DNA of 64,000 nucleotides, taken from assembly GCA_019187405.1 (NCBI GenBank), contig JABAQZ010000016.1, positions 62,001 to 126,000 on the forward strand, in the 5' to 3' direction. This DNA is from Ignavibacteria bacterium. GTDB lineage: Bacteria > Bacteroidota > Ignavibacteria > Tepidaquicellales > Tepidaquicellaceae. Every line of letters begins with the position of its first letter. The stretch's first letter is position 1. Both the position numbers and the translations under genes were made by a program. Of this stretch, positions 38,445 to 47,649 are shown piece after piece. The notes under the pieces were generated by a model. That model worked only from the letters and a program-made list of their open reading frames with translations. It had not been told where the DNA came from and searched no databases.

Positions 38445-40384
38445 TTTAATGTATCCTTTTTTGATTCTTTTTCCCCTTTGAGTCTGTTAAGTTTTTTTTG
38501 AAGAAAAACGACTTCCGGTTTATTCGGGAAATAAACTGCAACTTTGTTAAGAAGATTTTCTGCTTCATCATATTTTCCAAATTTCATCAGATAATTTGCT
38601 CTTCCCATATATGCCTGCATGTAAGTAGCAACTTTGTATGATTCATTAAAATCGGTTTTACCGGAATATGAAAAATTAAATTCCGGCATTATATACCCGT
38701 CATAATTAACCGTATCTTTTGAAAGCTTAAAGAGCAATCCTTGAGGTATTCTCGGATACTCAGCAGCTACCTTGATCTGTTTGTCTTCCTCAGTTTCGTA
38801 AGTAATAAATATACTTCTGTCATTATAATTTTTATTTACAATATCATCCACAAGTTTTTTAAATGCCGCTTGCAATTTTAATACTTCATACTTGTCAGCG
38901 TCGGTTAATGGATTTTTATATCTTTCCGGATCACTTTCAATTACTGCCTGTACTTTATAATACTCATCAAAAGCTTCTTTGCTTTTTTCATATAACTCTG
39001 GGTACTGCTTTTTTATGAAATTGATATACCATCCTACGCTTAGCTGATCCCTGTTTAAGATAATAACATCTGGTCTTACGTGTTCGACAAAATTCAGGTA
39101 TAAAGAAGAAGAAACGATAATATTCCATTGAATTGCAAAGATTATTGAATTTTCAGGAACGGATTTATAAATATCATTTAACAAATTTCTTATTGAATAA
39201 TCGCCACTTTTATTATTAGCGGAATAATTCTGAGATAATGGAATTAAAAAAATCAGCAGAGAAATTATACTTATCCTAAGGCTGTTTCCACTGAACTTCT
39301 TTATGAAGAATATTATGCCGTAAAATATCCATATCAGAGATACGATTATTATTAATAAAAAATAATTTTCGATATCGATAATATTATAATTAACTGCATA
39401 AAACAAATTAAATAAAAACAGCAGCAAAGTTAATATCAACATGCGTTTACTGTGTTTATTTAATTCAATTATTCCCGGAATGATTAGAATAAGCGGTATA
39501 ATATAAAACTCCATCGGAAAAAATTCAAAAAAGTACATCAATTGAGCAGAAGCCACATCAAATGAATTAAACATTAAGCTTGCATACTGTCTTCCGAAAA
39601 TATGCTGAAATAACTTTGCAAATGTATCAGGTTCTCCCCAGCTTATAATGCTTTTTCCCGATCTTACAAGCAGATACAAATTAAATGAAAACCCAATTAT
39701 AAAAGGAACGGCAGATTTTAAAATATTTGTTAATGATTCTTTATTATAACCATAAACAGAAAAATATAAATAAATAAAACCTACCGATAAAAAAATTGTT
39801 GTCAGATGATTTGTAAATGATAGACCAAGAACAAATGAAAATAAAATCCATAAATTACCTGCTTTATCACTTTTCTCCAGAGAGTGATTTATGGCATTAA
39901 GAAATAAATAAATCAGCAATACGAGAAAAAAGGAATGCAGAGAATAAACCTCAACGGCAGTTGCCGAATCCCAAAAGGTTTTTGAGAATGCAAGTATTAA
40001 AGTAACTGCAAGCGCACAATTATAAACTACAATCTTGTTTTTTTCAATTACCAGCGCTTTTTTATCTTTATTTAAGTTTAAGCGAGTCGCAATAAGCACC
40101 AGTAAATTAAAGAAGATAAGAGTAGCAAGCGAAGAAACCACTGCGCACATTAAATTCAAATCATAAATTGGAGTTCCAAACGGCAATTTAGAGAATAAAC
40201 TTCCCAATACGGTGTATAATGGATATCCCGTAGGATGAGCTATTGCTAATTTTGCGGCAACAGTGGCAAGCTCTCCTGAATCAATATACCATACTGAAGG
40301 CGCTAGTGTGTTTAGATAAACTGCAAGCGGCAATGCAAAAGCAGCTATCTGATATATGAGTTTGACTTTAAAAATATTTTTCAT
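38441..40384 (-). CDS. DUF2723 multi-spanning membrane protein, paralogue
   Basis: This gene is a paralogue of the gene downstream over its full length (YIDSGELATVAAKLAIAHPT against FIDAGELAAVASKLGIAHPT; SFTNHLTTIFLSVGFIYLYFS against SFTNHLSTIFLSVGFLYLYFT), with the same TPR-like end (KYDEAENLLNKVAVYFPNKP). An ATG at 40429 would overlap the upstream gene by 34 bases. The ATG at 40384 gives MKNIFKVKLIYQIAAFALP, which aligns with the start of the paralogue, so it is chosen; the protein is then 647 residues. The proposed role is as for the paralogue; two copies may act on different acceptors or as a heterodimer. Confidence 0.87.
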   Translation of the reverse strand: MKNIFKVKLIYQIAAFALPLAVYLNTLAPSVWYIDSGELATVAAKLAIAHPTGYPLYTVLGSLFSKLPFGTPIYDLNLMCAVVSSLATLIFFNLLVLIATRLNLNKDKKALVIEKNKIVVYNCALAVTLILAFSKTFWDSATAVEVYSLHSFFLVLLIYLFLNAINHSLEKSDKAGNLWILFSFVLGLSFTNHLTTIFLSVGFIYLYFSVYGYNKESLTNILKSAVPFIIGFSFNLYLLVRSGKSIISWGEPDTFAKLFQHIFGRQYASLMFNSFDVASAQLMYFFEFFPMEFYIIPLILIIPGIIELNKHSKRMLILTLLLFLFNLFYAVNYNIIDIENYFLLIIIVSLIWIFYGIIFFIKKFSGNSLRISIISLLIFLIPLSQNYSANNKSGDYSIRNLLNDIYKSVPENSIIFAIQWNIIVSSSLYLNFVEHVRPDVIILNRDQLSVGWYINFIKKQYPELYEKSKEAFDEYYKVQAVIESDPERYKNPLTDADKYEVLKLQAAFKKLVDDIVNKNYNDRSIFITYETEEDKQIKVAAEYPRIPQGLLFKLSKDTVNYDGYIMPEFNFSYSGKTDFNESYKVATYMQAYMGRANYLMKFGKYDEAENLLNKVAVYFPNKPEVVFLQKKLNRLKGEKESKKDTLK

Positions 40385-40395
40385 AAATAATTTCT

Positions 40396-40806
40396 TCAGA
40401 TATATTTTTGATGCTCTGTCATAATGCATTTGTTTTCTATGTATATCAGTCCATTTGATTCGGCAAGCAGTTTTGCATCATTATCAACTACTCCGACCTG
40501 CGTCCAAATGACTGAAGGTTTACATTTTAACAAAAGAATTTCTTTAATTAAATCGAATAAAAATTCAGACCTTCTGAAAACATTGATTATCCTTACTTCA
40601 ATCGGGATACTAAGTATTGAGTCAAAACAAGGAATATCATCTACGATTAACTTATTCAATCTGGGATTAATTCCAAATATATGGTAACCGTTTCCTTGCA
40701 GATATCTTCCGATTCTGTTGCTGGGTCTTGACCTGTTATCGGAAAAACCTACTACGGCAATTGATTTATGCTTTTGAAATATTTCCCTGATTCTGTTATT
40801 ATCCAT
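40396..40806 (-). CDS. CoA-binding-domain protein (YccU type)
   Basis: This is a 136-residue single-domain Rossmann-like protein. SIAVVGFSDNRSRPSNRIGRYL, split as the nucleotide loop and R/P-S pair, followed by YHIFGINPRLNKL and a central IINVFRRSEF are the hallmarks of the stand-alone CoA-binding family (YccU-like). C-terminal ENKCIMTEH is also conserved. The family binds CoA or an acyl-CoA; the physiological role is unclear. It is the first gene of the minus-strand run and begins just after the terminator of the CADD-like gene. Confidence 0.9.
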   Translation of the reverse strand: MDNNRIREIFQKHKSIAVVGFSDNRSRPSNRIGRYLQGNGYHIFGINPRLNKLIVDDIPCFDSILSIPIEVRIINVFRRSEFLFDLIKEILLLKCKPSVIWTQVGVVDNDAKLLAESNGLIYIENKCIMTEHQKYI

Positions 40807-40824
40807 ATTCGGAGATATAAAAAT

Positions 40825-40857
40825 AAAGGGAACAATTCCGCCGGAATTATTCCCTTT
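40825..40857 (-). terminator. Terminator of the CADD-like gene
   Basis: AAAGGGAA and AATTCCG (40825-40840) are mirrored by CGGAATT and TTCCCTTT (40842-40857) with one mismatch. On the minus strand ATTTTTAT follows. It lies about 20 bases past the CADD-like stop and separates it from the next gene. Confidence 0.85.
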
Positions 40858-40877
40858 TGCTAAATAACATGTTTAAT

Positions 40878-41567
40878 TTAATTCACGCAATAATTTTTAT
40901 AAACACCATCCAGAAAATTCCACATAAGTGTTGCGGATTCATTAACAGTATTAATTAATCTCCTTTGGTCTTCAGATGAAAGATCTTTTTTAACAATCAG
41001 ATCGATTTCATCCTTTGAGTGATACACATCAGCTTCTTCGTGCACCGTGAAGAATTTTACTGCTTTATCTGAATCAATCCCGTAAAATTTCTTTAATCCG
41101 TCGATCTTTGTTCTTGATACTTCGGGAACCTGAGATTCATAAGCATAAAGTGATGCAAGCCCTAAGGTATAATCATGCGAGCGTGTAAGCTCGTACATAC
41201 CATCAACAAGATCTTCAACCTCTCTTATCGGCATCGTATTTTTTACTTCATCTTCTTTTAATCCCAAACTATTTGCAAAATCAAGCCAAAGTCTCGGATG
41301 ATCTTCTATCCCGGTCTTAAAGCCTTCTTCATCGGCAAGATTCTCCAGTAAAACTTTTCTGGTATTTACATCATCACAGTTTGAATGTACGCAGCTTACA
41401 AATCTTGGAAAGTGTTTAACAAAATGATAATACTGTTTTGCATATTCCTTAAGTTCGTTTTGAGATAGTTTACCTTCGTTCCATTTTTGATAAAATGGAT
41501 GTTTCAGCAAACTTTTATTTTCAATTGCAGCATTTACTTCTTCTATAAATTTTTCTTTTGAAAGCAT
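40878..41567 (-). CDS. CADD-like diiron protein, probable self-sacrificing pABA synthase
   Basis: This 229-residue protein has the all-helical fold of the TenA/PqqC/heme-oxygenase superfamily and resembles Chlamydia CADD (CT610) along its length: HPFYQKWNEGKLS, CVHSNCDD, LLENLADEEG, YESQVPEVSRTKIDGLKKFYG and HEEADVYH. The metal ligands known in CADD (E81, H88, E142, H174, D178, H181) correspond to E80/81, H90, E144, H176, D180 and H183 here. Tyr27 and Lys152, implicated in making p-aminobenzoate from the protein's own tyrosine, correspond to Y26 and K154. It could therefore supply pABA for folate in a cell lacking pabABC. It follows gcvP by 86 bases and ends at its own terminator. A TenA thiaminase is less likely because the TenA cysteine context is absent. 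Confidence 0.87.
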   Translation of the reverse strand: MLSKEKFIEEVNAAIENKSLLKHPFYQKWNEGKLSQNELKEYAKQYYHFVKHFPRFVSCVHSNCDDVNTRKVLLENLADEEGFKTGIEDHPRLWLDFANSLGLKEDEVKNTMPIREVEDLVDGMYELTRSHDYTLGLASLYAYESQVPEVSRTKIDGLKKFYGIDSDKAVKFFTVHEEADVYHSKDEIDLIVKKDLSSEDQRRLINTVNESATLMWNFLDGVYKNYCVN

Positions 41568-41653
41568 AATTTAATTTTTGTTAATAAATTTCGGACAAAT
41601 TAAACATTATTTATAAAACATTAAACACATTTAAGATAATCGGTTATTGCCGT

Positions 41654-44536
41654 TCAGCCGATTTCTTCTACTGCATAATCCGAGATCGGATTACAGCTGC
41701 ATACGAGATTTCTGTCGCCGTATGCATTATCTATTCTGCCAACGGCAGGCCAGAATTTATTCATTGCTAAACCCGAACTGGGGAATGCCGCTTTTTGTCT
41801 TGAATAAGAATGATTCCATTCGTCTGATGTAACATGTCTTGCTGTATGCGGCGCATTTTTCAATACATTGTCCGAAATGTCAGCTTCACCGTTTTCAATT
41901 TCCGATATTTCATCTCTGATTGAAATCATAGCTTCGCAAAATCGGTCAAGCTCCGCTTTGCTTTCACTTTCAGTAGGCTCAAACATTAGAGTACCCGGAA
42001 CAGGGAATGACACTGTCGGAGCATGAAAATTATAATCCATCAGTCTCTTTGCAATATCTTCTACTTCCACCTTTGCCGTCATTTTAAAATTTCTCATGTC
42101 AAAAATAAGTTCATGCGCAACCCTTCCGTTTTTTCCTTCATAAAGTGTTTTATAATAATTCTTTAGTCTGTCTTTAACATAATTTGCATTCAGGATTGCG
42201 GCTTCGGTTGCCTTTTTCAGACCTCTTGCTCCCATCATTTTAATATATGCATAAGAAATGACAAGAATGTTAGGACTTCCATAAGGAGCTGAAGATACCG
42301 CTCCAATGGCTTTGTCTCCTCCTGTTTTAATTATTGCATGTCCAGGTAAAAACGGAATCAGATGTTCTGCAACTGCAATCGGACCCATTCCAGGTCCTCC
42401 GCCTCCGTGTGGAATGCAAAATGTTTTGTGTAGATTAAGGTGGCAGACGTCAGCGCCTATCATTGCCGGACTGGTAAGTCCTACCTGTGCATTCATGTTT
42501 GCTCCATCCATATACACCTGTCCGCCGAATGAATGAATTATGTTGATTATTTCCGTAATTGTTTCTTCAAAAATTCCGTGAGTAGAAGGATATGTTACCA
42601 TTAATGCTCCCAAGCTGTCCTTATACTGCTCTGCTTTTTTCTTAAGATCATCGATATTAATGTTACCTTCATCATCGCTGTTTACTACCACTACTTTCAT
42701 TCCTGCCATCACTGCACTTGCGGGATTCGTTCCGTGTGCTGAAGAAGGGATTAGACATATATTTCTATCTTCCTCTCCTTTGCTTTTATGATATTCTCTG
42801 ATAACCATCAGCCCGGCATATTCACCCTGTGCGCCGGAATTTGGCTGAAAAGAAATACTTCTAAATCCCGTGATCTTACACAAGTCGTCCGCCAATTCGT
42901 CGATGATTTTTTTATATCCTAAAGCCTGCTCGGATGGAACAAACGGATGTATCTCACCGAATTCCGGCCAGGTAAGACCTTCCATTTCAGCTGTCGCATT
43001 CAGCTTCATTGTACATGAACCAAGCGGTATCATCGATGAAGTAAGTGACAGATCTCTGTTTTCGAGATTTTTTAAATATCTCAACATCTCTGTTTCCGAT
43101 CTGTATTTATGAAAAACAGGATGCAGCATGTAATTGCTTTTTCTTCTGAATTCATCTGAAATAATATCCGGATAGAATTCTGCAATGTCATCTAATGAAA
43201 CCGAATCTTTTTTCAAAAGCTCTGCAAAGATCAATGTAATTTCTTTTATATCTTCAATGTTTGTCGTTTCACTGATAGAAATTCCTGCGCCGTCTTCAAA
43301 GTATCTGAAATTTACTCTTCTGCTTTCGGAAAGTTTTTTTAAATGAGATATCTTTTCTTTGTCCAGAGATATTTTAAGTGTATCAAAGAAAATTTTATTT
43401 TCCTGATTTAAGCCAAGTTTTTTTAAAGAGGTCTCAAGAAGTGATGTCAAACCATGAATTCTTTCGGCAATTTTCTTTAATCCATCAGGTCCGTGATATA
43501 CGGCATACATTGCTGCGACAATTGCAAGCAATACCTGAGCAGTGCAAATATTACTCGTAGCTTTTTCTCTCTTAATGTGCTGTTCTCTCGTCTGAAGAGC
43601 CATTCTGTAAGCAGGATTTCCATGCTTGTCAATCGACACGCCAATGATTCTGCCGGGTATATGACGTTTAAATTCATCCTTTGTTGCAAAATATGCCGCA
43701 TGCGGACCGCCGTATCCCATTGGGACGCCAAATCTTTGAGTTGAACCAACAACACAATCAGCGCCGAATTCACCCGGAGGAGTTAAAAGAAGCAGACTCA
43801 TTATGTCAGCTATTGCAATGGTAAAAATGTTTTTGGAATGAGCGTCTTGAAAAAATTCTTTGTAACTATAAACAGCGCCATTCCCCGACGGGTATTGTAC
43901 AAATACTGCAAAGATATCTTCTGTCAGTTTAATATTTTTGAAGTTACCGGTCAACACTTTAATTCCGGCAGATTCTGCCCGTGTTTTAATTACGTCAATT
44001 GTCTGCGGAAAGCACTCATCAGAAACGAATACCGATGTTGCATTTTTATTTTTCTTAATATGATTAAACATTAACATTGCCTCTGCGGCGGCTGTCCCTT
44101 CATCGAGAAGCGATGCATTTGCAATGTCCATTCCTGTGAGATCAGTTACCATGGTTTGAAAATTCAGCAAAGCTTCCAGTCTGCCTTGTGAAATTTCAGC
44201 CTGATAAGGAGTATATTGAGTGTACCAGCCCGGATTCTCAAGTATGTTTCTTAAAATCACACCCGGAGTAATTACGGGATAATATCCCATTCCAATATAT
44301 GACTTGTATATTTTGTTTAAAGAAGCTGTTTTTTTTAAATTATTCAGAAACTCGAATTCACTTTGAGGCGGGTCCAGTTTAAGGACTTCATTTAATTTGA
44401 TATTTTCCGGTATTGTCTCATTGATTAATTCATCAAGACTTGATACGCCAATTACATCAAGCATTTTAGAAATTTCATTATCATCCGGTCCGATATGTCT
44501 GTTTTCAAAAATATCGGGATGCATAAATTGTGTCAT
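41654..44536 (-). CDS. gcvP: Glycine dehydrogenase (decarboxylating), P-protein
   Basis: GcvP is the PLP-dependent P-protein of the glycine cleavage system. It decarboxylates glycine and loads the methylamine on the lipoyl H-protein. The 960-residue length is that of a fused P1-P2 enzyme. The PLP-lysine motif [33 protein letters not shown] and [14 protein letters not shown] are intact. The N-terminus has the usual [15 protein letters not shown]- and T-protein genes are not in the window. A folate link (THF is the acceptor in the cycle) with the CADD-like gene 86 bases downstream is suggestive. Confidence 0.98.
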   Translation of the reverse strand: MTQFMHPDIFENRHIGPDDNEISKMLDVIGVSSLDELINETIPENIKLNEVLKLDPPQSEFEFLNNLKKTASLNKIYKSYIGMGYYPVITPGVILRNILENPGWYTQYTPYQAEISQGRLEALLNFQTMVTDLTGMDIANASLLDEGTAAAEAMLMFNHIKKNKNATSVFVSDECFPQTIDVIKTRAESAGIKVLTGNFKNIKLTEDIFAVFVQYPSGNGAVYSYKEFFQDAHSKNIFTIAIADIMSLLLLTPPGEFGADCVVGSTQRFGVPMGYGGPHAAYFATKDEFKRHIPGRIIGVSIDKHGNPAYRMALQTREQHIKREKATSNICTAQVLLAIVAAMYAVYHGPDGLKKIAERIHGLTSLLETSLKKLGLNQENKIFFDTLKISLDKEKISHLKKLSESRRVNFRYFEDGAGISISETTNIEDIKEITLIFAELLKKDSVSLDDIAEFYPDIISDEFRRKSNYMLHPVFHKYRSETEMLRYLKNLENRDLSLTSSMIPLGSCTMKLNATAEMEGLTWPEFGEIHPFVPSEQALGYKKIIDELADDLCKITGFRSISFQPNSGAQGEYAGLMVIREYHKSKGEEDRNICLIPSSAHGTNPASAVMAGMKVVVVNSDDEGNINIDDLKKKAEQYKDSLGALMVTYPSTHGIFEETITEIINIIHSFGGQVYMDGANMNAQVGLTSPAMIGADVCHLNLHKTFCIPHGGGGPGMGPIAVAEHLIPFLPGHAIIKTGGDKAIGAVSSAPYGSPNILVISYAYIKMMGARGLKKATEAAILNANYVKDRLKNYYKTLYEGKNGRVAHELIFDMRNFKMTAKVEVEDIAKRLMDYNFHAPTVSFPVPGTLMFEPTESESKAELDRFCEAMISIRDEISEIENGEADISDNVLKNAPHTARHVTSDEWNHSYSRQKAAFPSSGLAMNKFWPAVGRIDNAYGDRNLVCSCNPISDYAVEEIG

Positions 44537-44902
44537 AAAATTATCTTGCAGTTAGTTTGTTTTAATTAAATTTTGTAAATATACTTCATATTTAGCTTAA
44601 TCTAAATTCTATTATTTGTCCAAAAATTGCATTATTTCTGATTTTATGTTTAATGAAGCGCAATAATGAATTCAAAGAAGCAAAGCTAACTATGACATTC
44701 TGCCTTAATAAATCTGCTTCTTGAAACCTACGGATGTTAGAAAGTTTTTTGATTTTAAAAATGGAGATTACTGGAATAAAGTTGATTTTTTAAAAATTTT
44801 CAAACAATATTTCAACTACAGAAGTCTTAGACTTCTGTAGTCCATATAACTTTTGAATGCTACATTTAAACATACAATTATATCTTTCTCCCTTAAATTT
44901 TC
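44537..44902. other. Intergenic region upstream of gcvP
   Basis: These 366 bases contain the palindrome at 44815 and the gcvP promoter region. I looked for a glycine riboswitch before gcvP and did not find one. No ORF or RNA gene was recognised. Confidence 0.6.
44815..44841. repeat. Perfect 12-base inverted repeat
   Basis: ACTACAGAAGTC (44815-44826) and GACTTCTGTAGT (44830-44841) are perfect arms around TTA. It lies 62 bases past the pdxH stop and about 280 bases before gcvP, with no T-tract on either side. It could be a protein-binding palindrome, a dispersed REP-like unit or an atypical 3' hairpin of pdxH. Confidence 0.65.
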
Positions 44903-45592
44903 TCATGGAGACAATCTCTGTTTTTTCCAAATTTTATTATCCTGCAATATGTACTGTATCCTGTCATGAAGCCTGTTGACTCTACCCTGCCAGAATTCCA
45001 TTTCTTCAGGTATCATTCTGTATCCGCCCCAGTTTTCAGGTCTGGGAACTTCTTTATCCCTGTATTTCTCATCAAGTTCCTTGAAAATCTTTTCCAGCTC
45101 ATCTCGTCCGGAAATTACTTTACTCTGCTCCGATGCCAGTGCGCTGATCTGACTTCCTCTCGGACGACTGTGAAAATATTTGTCGGATTCTTCGGCTGAT
45201 ACTTTGTTCACTCGCCCTTCCACTCTCACCTGCCTGTATAACTCCATCCATAAAAAAGTCAAAGCTCCATAATTATTCTGAAGCAGCTCATTGCCTTTTC
45301 TGCTCATATAATTTGTATAAAACACAAATCCATCTTCATCAAATCCTTTTAGTAACACAATTCTACCAGACGGTCTGCCTGTTTTATCTGCAGTTGATAA
45401 GTGCATTATATTCGGTTCAGAAATTTTGTTCTTCACCGCATCTTCAAACCAATTTTCAAACTGTAAAATGGGATTATCAAGCAAATCTTTTTCTTGTAAT
45501 CCGCCTGAAACATACTCATTCCTGAAATTGGCAACCAGCTGTCGCAAAGTTTTATTCTTAAAATCTTTTTTAGTTAAACCTTCAAACTTCAT
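44903..45592 (-). CDS. pdxH: Pyridoxamine 5'-phosphate oxidase
   Basis: PdxH is an FMN enzyme that makes PLP from pyridoxine or pyridoxamine phosphate with oxygen. The 229-residue protein matches the family: LLKGFDEDGFVFYTNYMSRKG, FLWMELYRQVRVEGRVNKV, FHSRPRGSQISALAS and the conserved end FWQGRVNRLHDRIQY. Length and ends are normal. It supplies the cofactor used by its neighbour GcvP, although the two are separate transcription units. Confidence 0.97.
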   Translation of the reverse strand: MKFEGLTKKDFKNKTLRQLVANFRNEYVSGGLQEKDLLDNPILQFENWFEDAVKNKISEPNIMHLSTADKTGRPSGRIVLLKGFDEDGFVFYTNYMSRKGNELLQNNYGALTFLWMELYRQVRVEGRVNKVSAEESDKYFHSRPRGSQISALASEQSKVISGRDELEKIFKELDEKYRDKEVPRPENWGGYRMIPEEMEFWQGRVNRLHDRIQYILQDNKIWKKQRLSP

Positions 45593-45981
45593 TTATATAA
45601 ATATTCAAAATTCAATACCGGATTTTTTTAATTTATACAAAATACACATATTGTATTTGTTTTAATAGTTTAATTGCATTCTCCAAAGGTAAGAGCAATT
45701 GCGATGTTGTTTGATTTTTAGGGAAATTTATTGACAATCTTTTCTTAAACAAATTTTTTATTGAATTACAAAAATGTTTTAGATACTAATGTATTTTTTA
45801 AATTAAAAGTACTAACAATGCAATTGTAAATTTTTTACGGTATAAGTAAATTGCATTCAAAGAAACAGAAATCATTTCAGATAAAGTTTTATTTAATTTC
45901 AAATAATTCTTCAAAAAGACCTGTATTTCTTTGCTTCTCTGAAGTTTAATTTTTTATAAAATATTTTTCATTTTAATTTTT
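45593..45981. other. Divergent intergenic region pdxH/asnB with inverted repeat
   Basis: In this 389-base spacer AATGCAATT (45817-45825) and AATTGCATT (45849-45857) form perfect nine-base arms around 23 bases. A third TTGCATT copy lies near 45673. The arms could be an operator for asnB or pdxH. No ORF or RNA gene was seen. Confidence 0.45.
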
Positions 45982-47649
45982 ATGTGCGGAATAGTTTGTG
46001 TTTTCGGTAACGGCAATAATGTAAAAAATCTAAGGCAAAATATCCTCGAGATGTCAAAAAAATTAAGACATCGAGGACCCGATTGGTCGGGAATTTATTC
46101 GCATGACAATGTCATCTTTGCTCATGAACGTCTTGCAATTGTCGACCCTGCTTCAGGCAAGCAGCCCCTTTACAGTAAAGACAAAAAACTGATACTTGCC
46201 GCAAACGGTGAAATTTATAACCACATGCATCTGCATGATCATATCGGGAACTATGAATTTACAACTCATTCAGACTGTGAAATAATTATTGCACTTTACA
46301 GAAATAAAGGAATAGAATTTCTTGAAGACTTAAACGGTATTTTTGCATTTGCTCTCTACGATGAAGACAATGATGCATTCTTTATTGCCCGGGATCATAT
46401 AGGAATAATACCTTTATATATTGGCTGGGACAAGTCAGGAAATTTTTATGCAGCATCAGAACTAAAGGCGCTTGAAGGCATCTGCAATAAAATTCAGGAA
46501 TTTCTTCCCGGACATTACATTTATAGCAAGGAAGGTATTGAAATGAAGAAATGGTACAAACGCGACTGGTCTGAATATGCAAATGTAAAAAACAATACTT
46601 CAGATTTCAAAAAATTAAAAGAATCGCTCGAACAAGCGGTGCACAGACAACTGATGTCTGACGTACCTTATGGCGTTTTGCTCTCAGGAGGACTTGATTC
46701 ATCAATTGTCTCTGCGGTTACAAAAAAATTCGCTTCAAAAAGAGTTGAAGCAGATGATAAAATTCCCGCATGGTATCCGAGACTGCATTCATTCGCAATA
46801 GGTTTACAAGGCTCGCCTGATCTAGAAGCCGCTAGAAAAGTCGCCGAACACATAAATTCAGTCCATCACGAAATTCACTTCACGGTTCAGGAAGGTCTCG
46901 ACGCTATCAGCGACGTGATTTATCATTTGGAAACTTATGATGTTACAACCGTTCGTGCATCGACGCCTATGTATCTGCTTGCTCGTGTAATAAAGTCGAT
47001 GGGAATTAAAATGGTTCTTTCAGGAGAAGGCGCGGATGAAATATTCGGAGGTTATCTTTATTTTCATAAAGCTCCGAACCCGGAAGAGTTTCATGTCGAG
47101 ACCGTTCGTAAGCTCGGGAAACTTCATCTTTATGATTGCTTGAGAGCAAATAAATCATTAGCTGCCTGGGGCATTGAAGGGCGTGTACCTTTTCTTGATA
47201 AAGAATTTGTGGATGTTGCGATGAGAATTAACCCTGCAGATAAAATGGCAGGCGAAGGCAAAATTGAAAAATGGATACTCCGCAAAGCATTTGAGGAATA
47301 TCTCCCGGAGGAAATTTTGTGGAGACAGAAGGAACAATTTTCAGATGGTGTCGGATACAGCTGGATCGATACTTTGAAAAAAGTTGCCGAAGATGAAATC
47401 TCAGATGAAATGCTTGCCAAAGCATCTTACAGATTTCACATTAATCCTCCAAAGTCAAAGGAAGAATACAGATACAGAATGATATTCAATAATCACTTCC
47501 CTTCGGATTCTGCGGCGTTATGCGTTCCATCCGTAAAATCAGTTGCCTGCAGTACGCCGGAAGCTCTTGCCTGGGACGCTTCATTTCAGAATGCAAATGA
47601 TCCTTCGGGAAGAGCAGTAAAGTCAGTGCATGTTAAAGCTTATAGCTGA
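45982..47649 (+). CDS. asnB: Asparagine synthetase B (glutamine-hydrolysing)
   Basis: AsnB makes asparagine from aspartate, ATP and glutamine. The 555-residue protein is close in length to E. coli AsnB. It starts with MCGIVCVFG, whose Cys becomes the N-terminal nucleophile of the class II glutaminase domain (about 1-190; LRHRGPDWSG, AANGEIYNH). The synthetase domain has the ATP-pyrophosphatase motif LLSGGLDSS and VLSGEGADEIFGGY, then GRVPFLDKEFVDVAM. It appears monocistronic. Confidence 0.97.
   Translation: MCGIVCVFGNGNNVKNLRQNILEMSKKLRHRGPDWSGIYSHDNVIFAHERLAIVDPASGKQPLYSKDKKLILAANGEIYNHMHLHDHIGNYEFTTHSDCEIIIALYRNKGIEFLEDLNGIFAFALYDEDNDAFFIARDHIGIIPLYIGWDKSGNFYAASELKALEGICNKIQEFLPGHYIYSKEGIEMKKWYKRDWSEYANVKNNTSDFKKLKESLEQAVHRQLMSDVPYGVLLSGGLDSSIVSAVTKKFASKRVEADDKIPAWYPRLHSFAIGLQGSPDLEAARKVAEHINSVHHEIHFTVQEGLDAISDVIYHLETYDVTTVRASTPMYLLARVIKSMGIKMVLSGEGADEIFGGYLYFHKAPNPEEFHVETVRKLGKLHLYDCLRANKSLAAWGIEGRVPFLDKEFVDVAMRINPADKMAGEGKIEKWILRKAFEEYLPEEILWRQKEQFSDGVGYSWIDTLKKVAEDEISDEMLAKASYRFHINPPKSKEEYRYRMIFNNHFPSDSAALCVPSVKSVACSTPEALAWDASFQNANDPSGRAVKSVHVKAYS

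Noticed and set aside
40878-41567. TenA thiaminase II or PqqC annotation for the CADD-like gene
   Set aside because: Length and fold fit the superfamily, but the diiron ligand set, the FY near residue 26 and the R-x-K-I-x-G-L lysine motif match CADD much better, and no pqq or thi gene is nearby.
44537-44700. Possible glycine riboswitch before gcvP
   Set aside because: The conserved glycine-aptamer core strings were not found on the minus strand; the leader is A/T-rich without the expected G/C stems.
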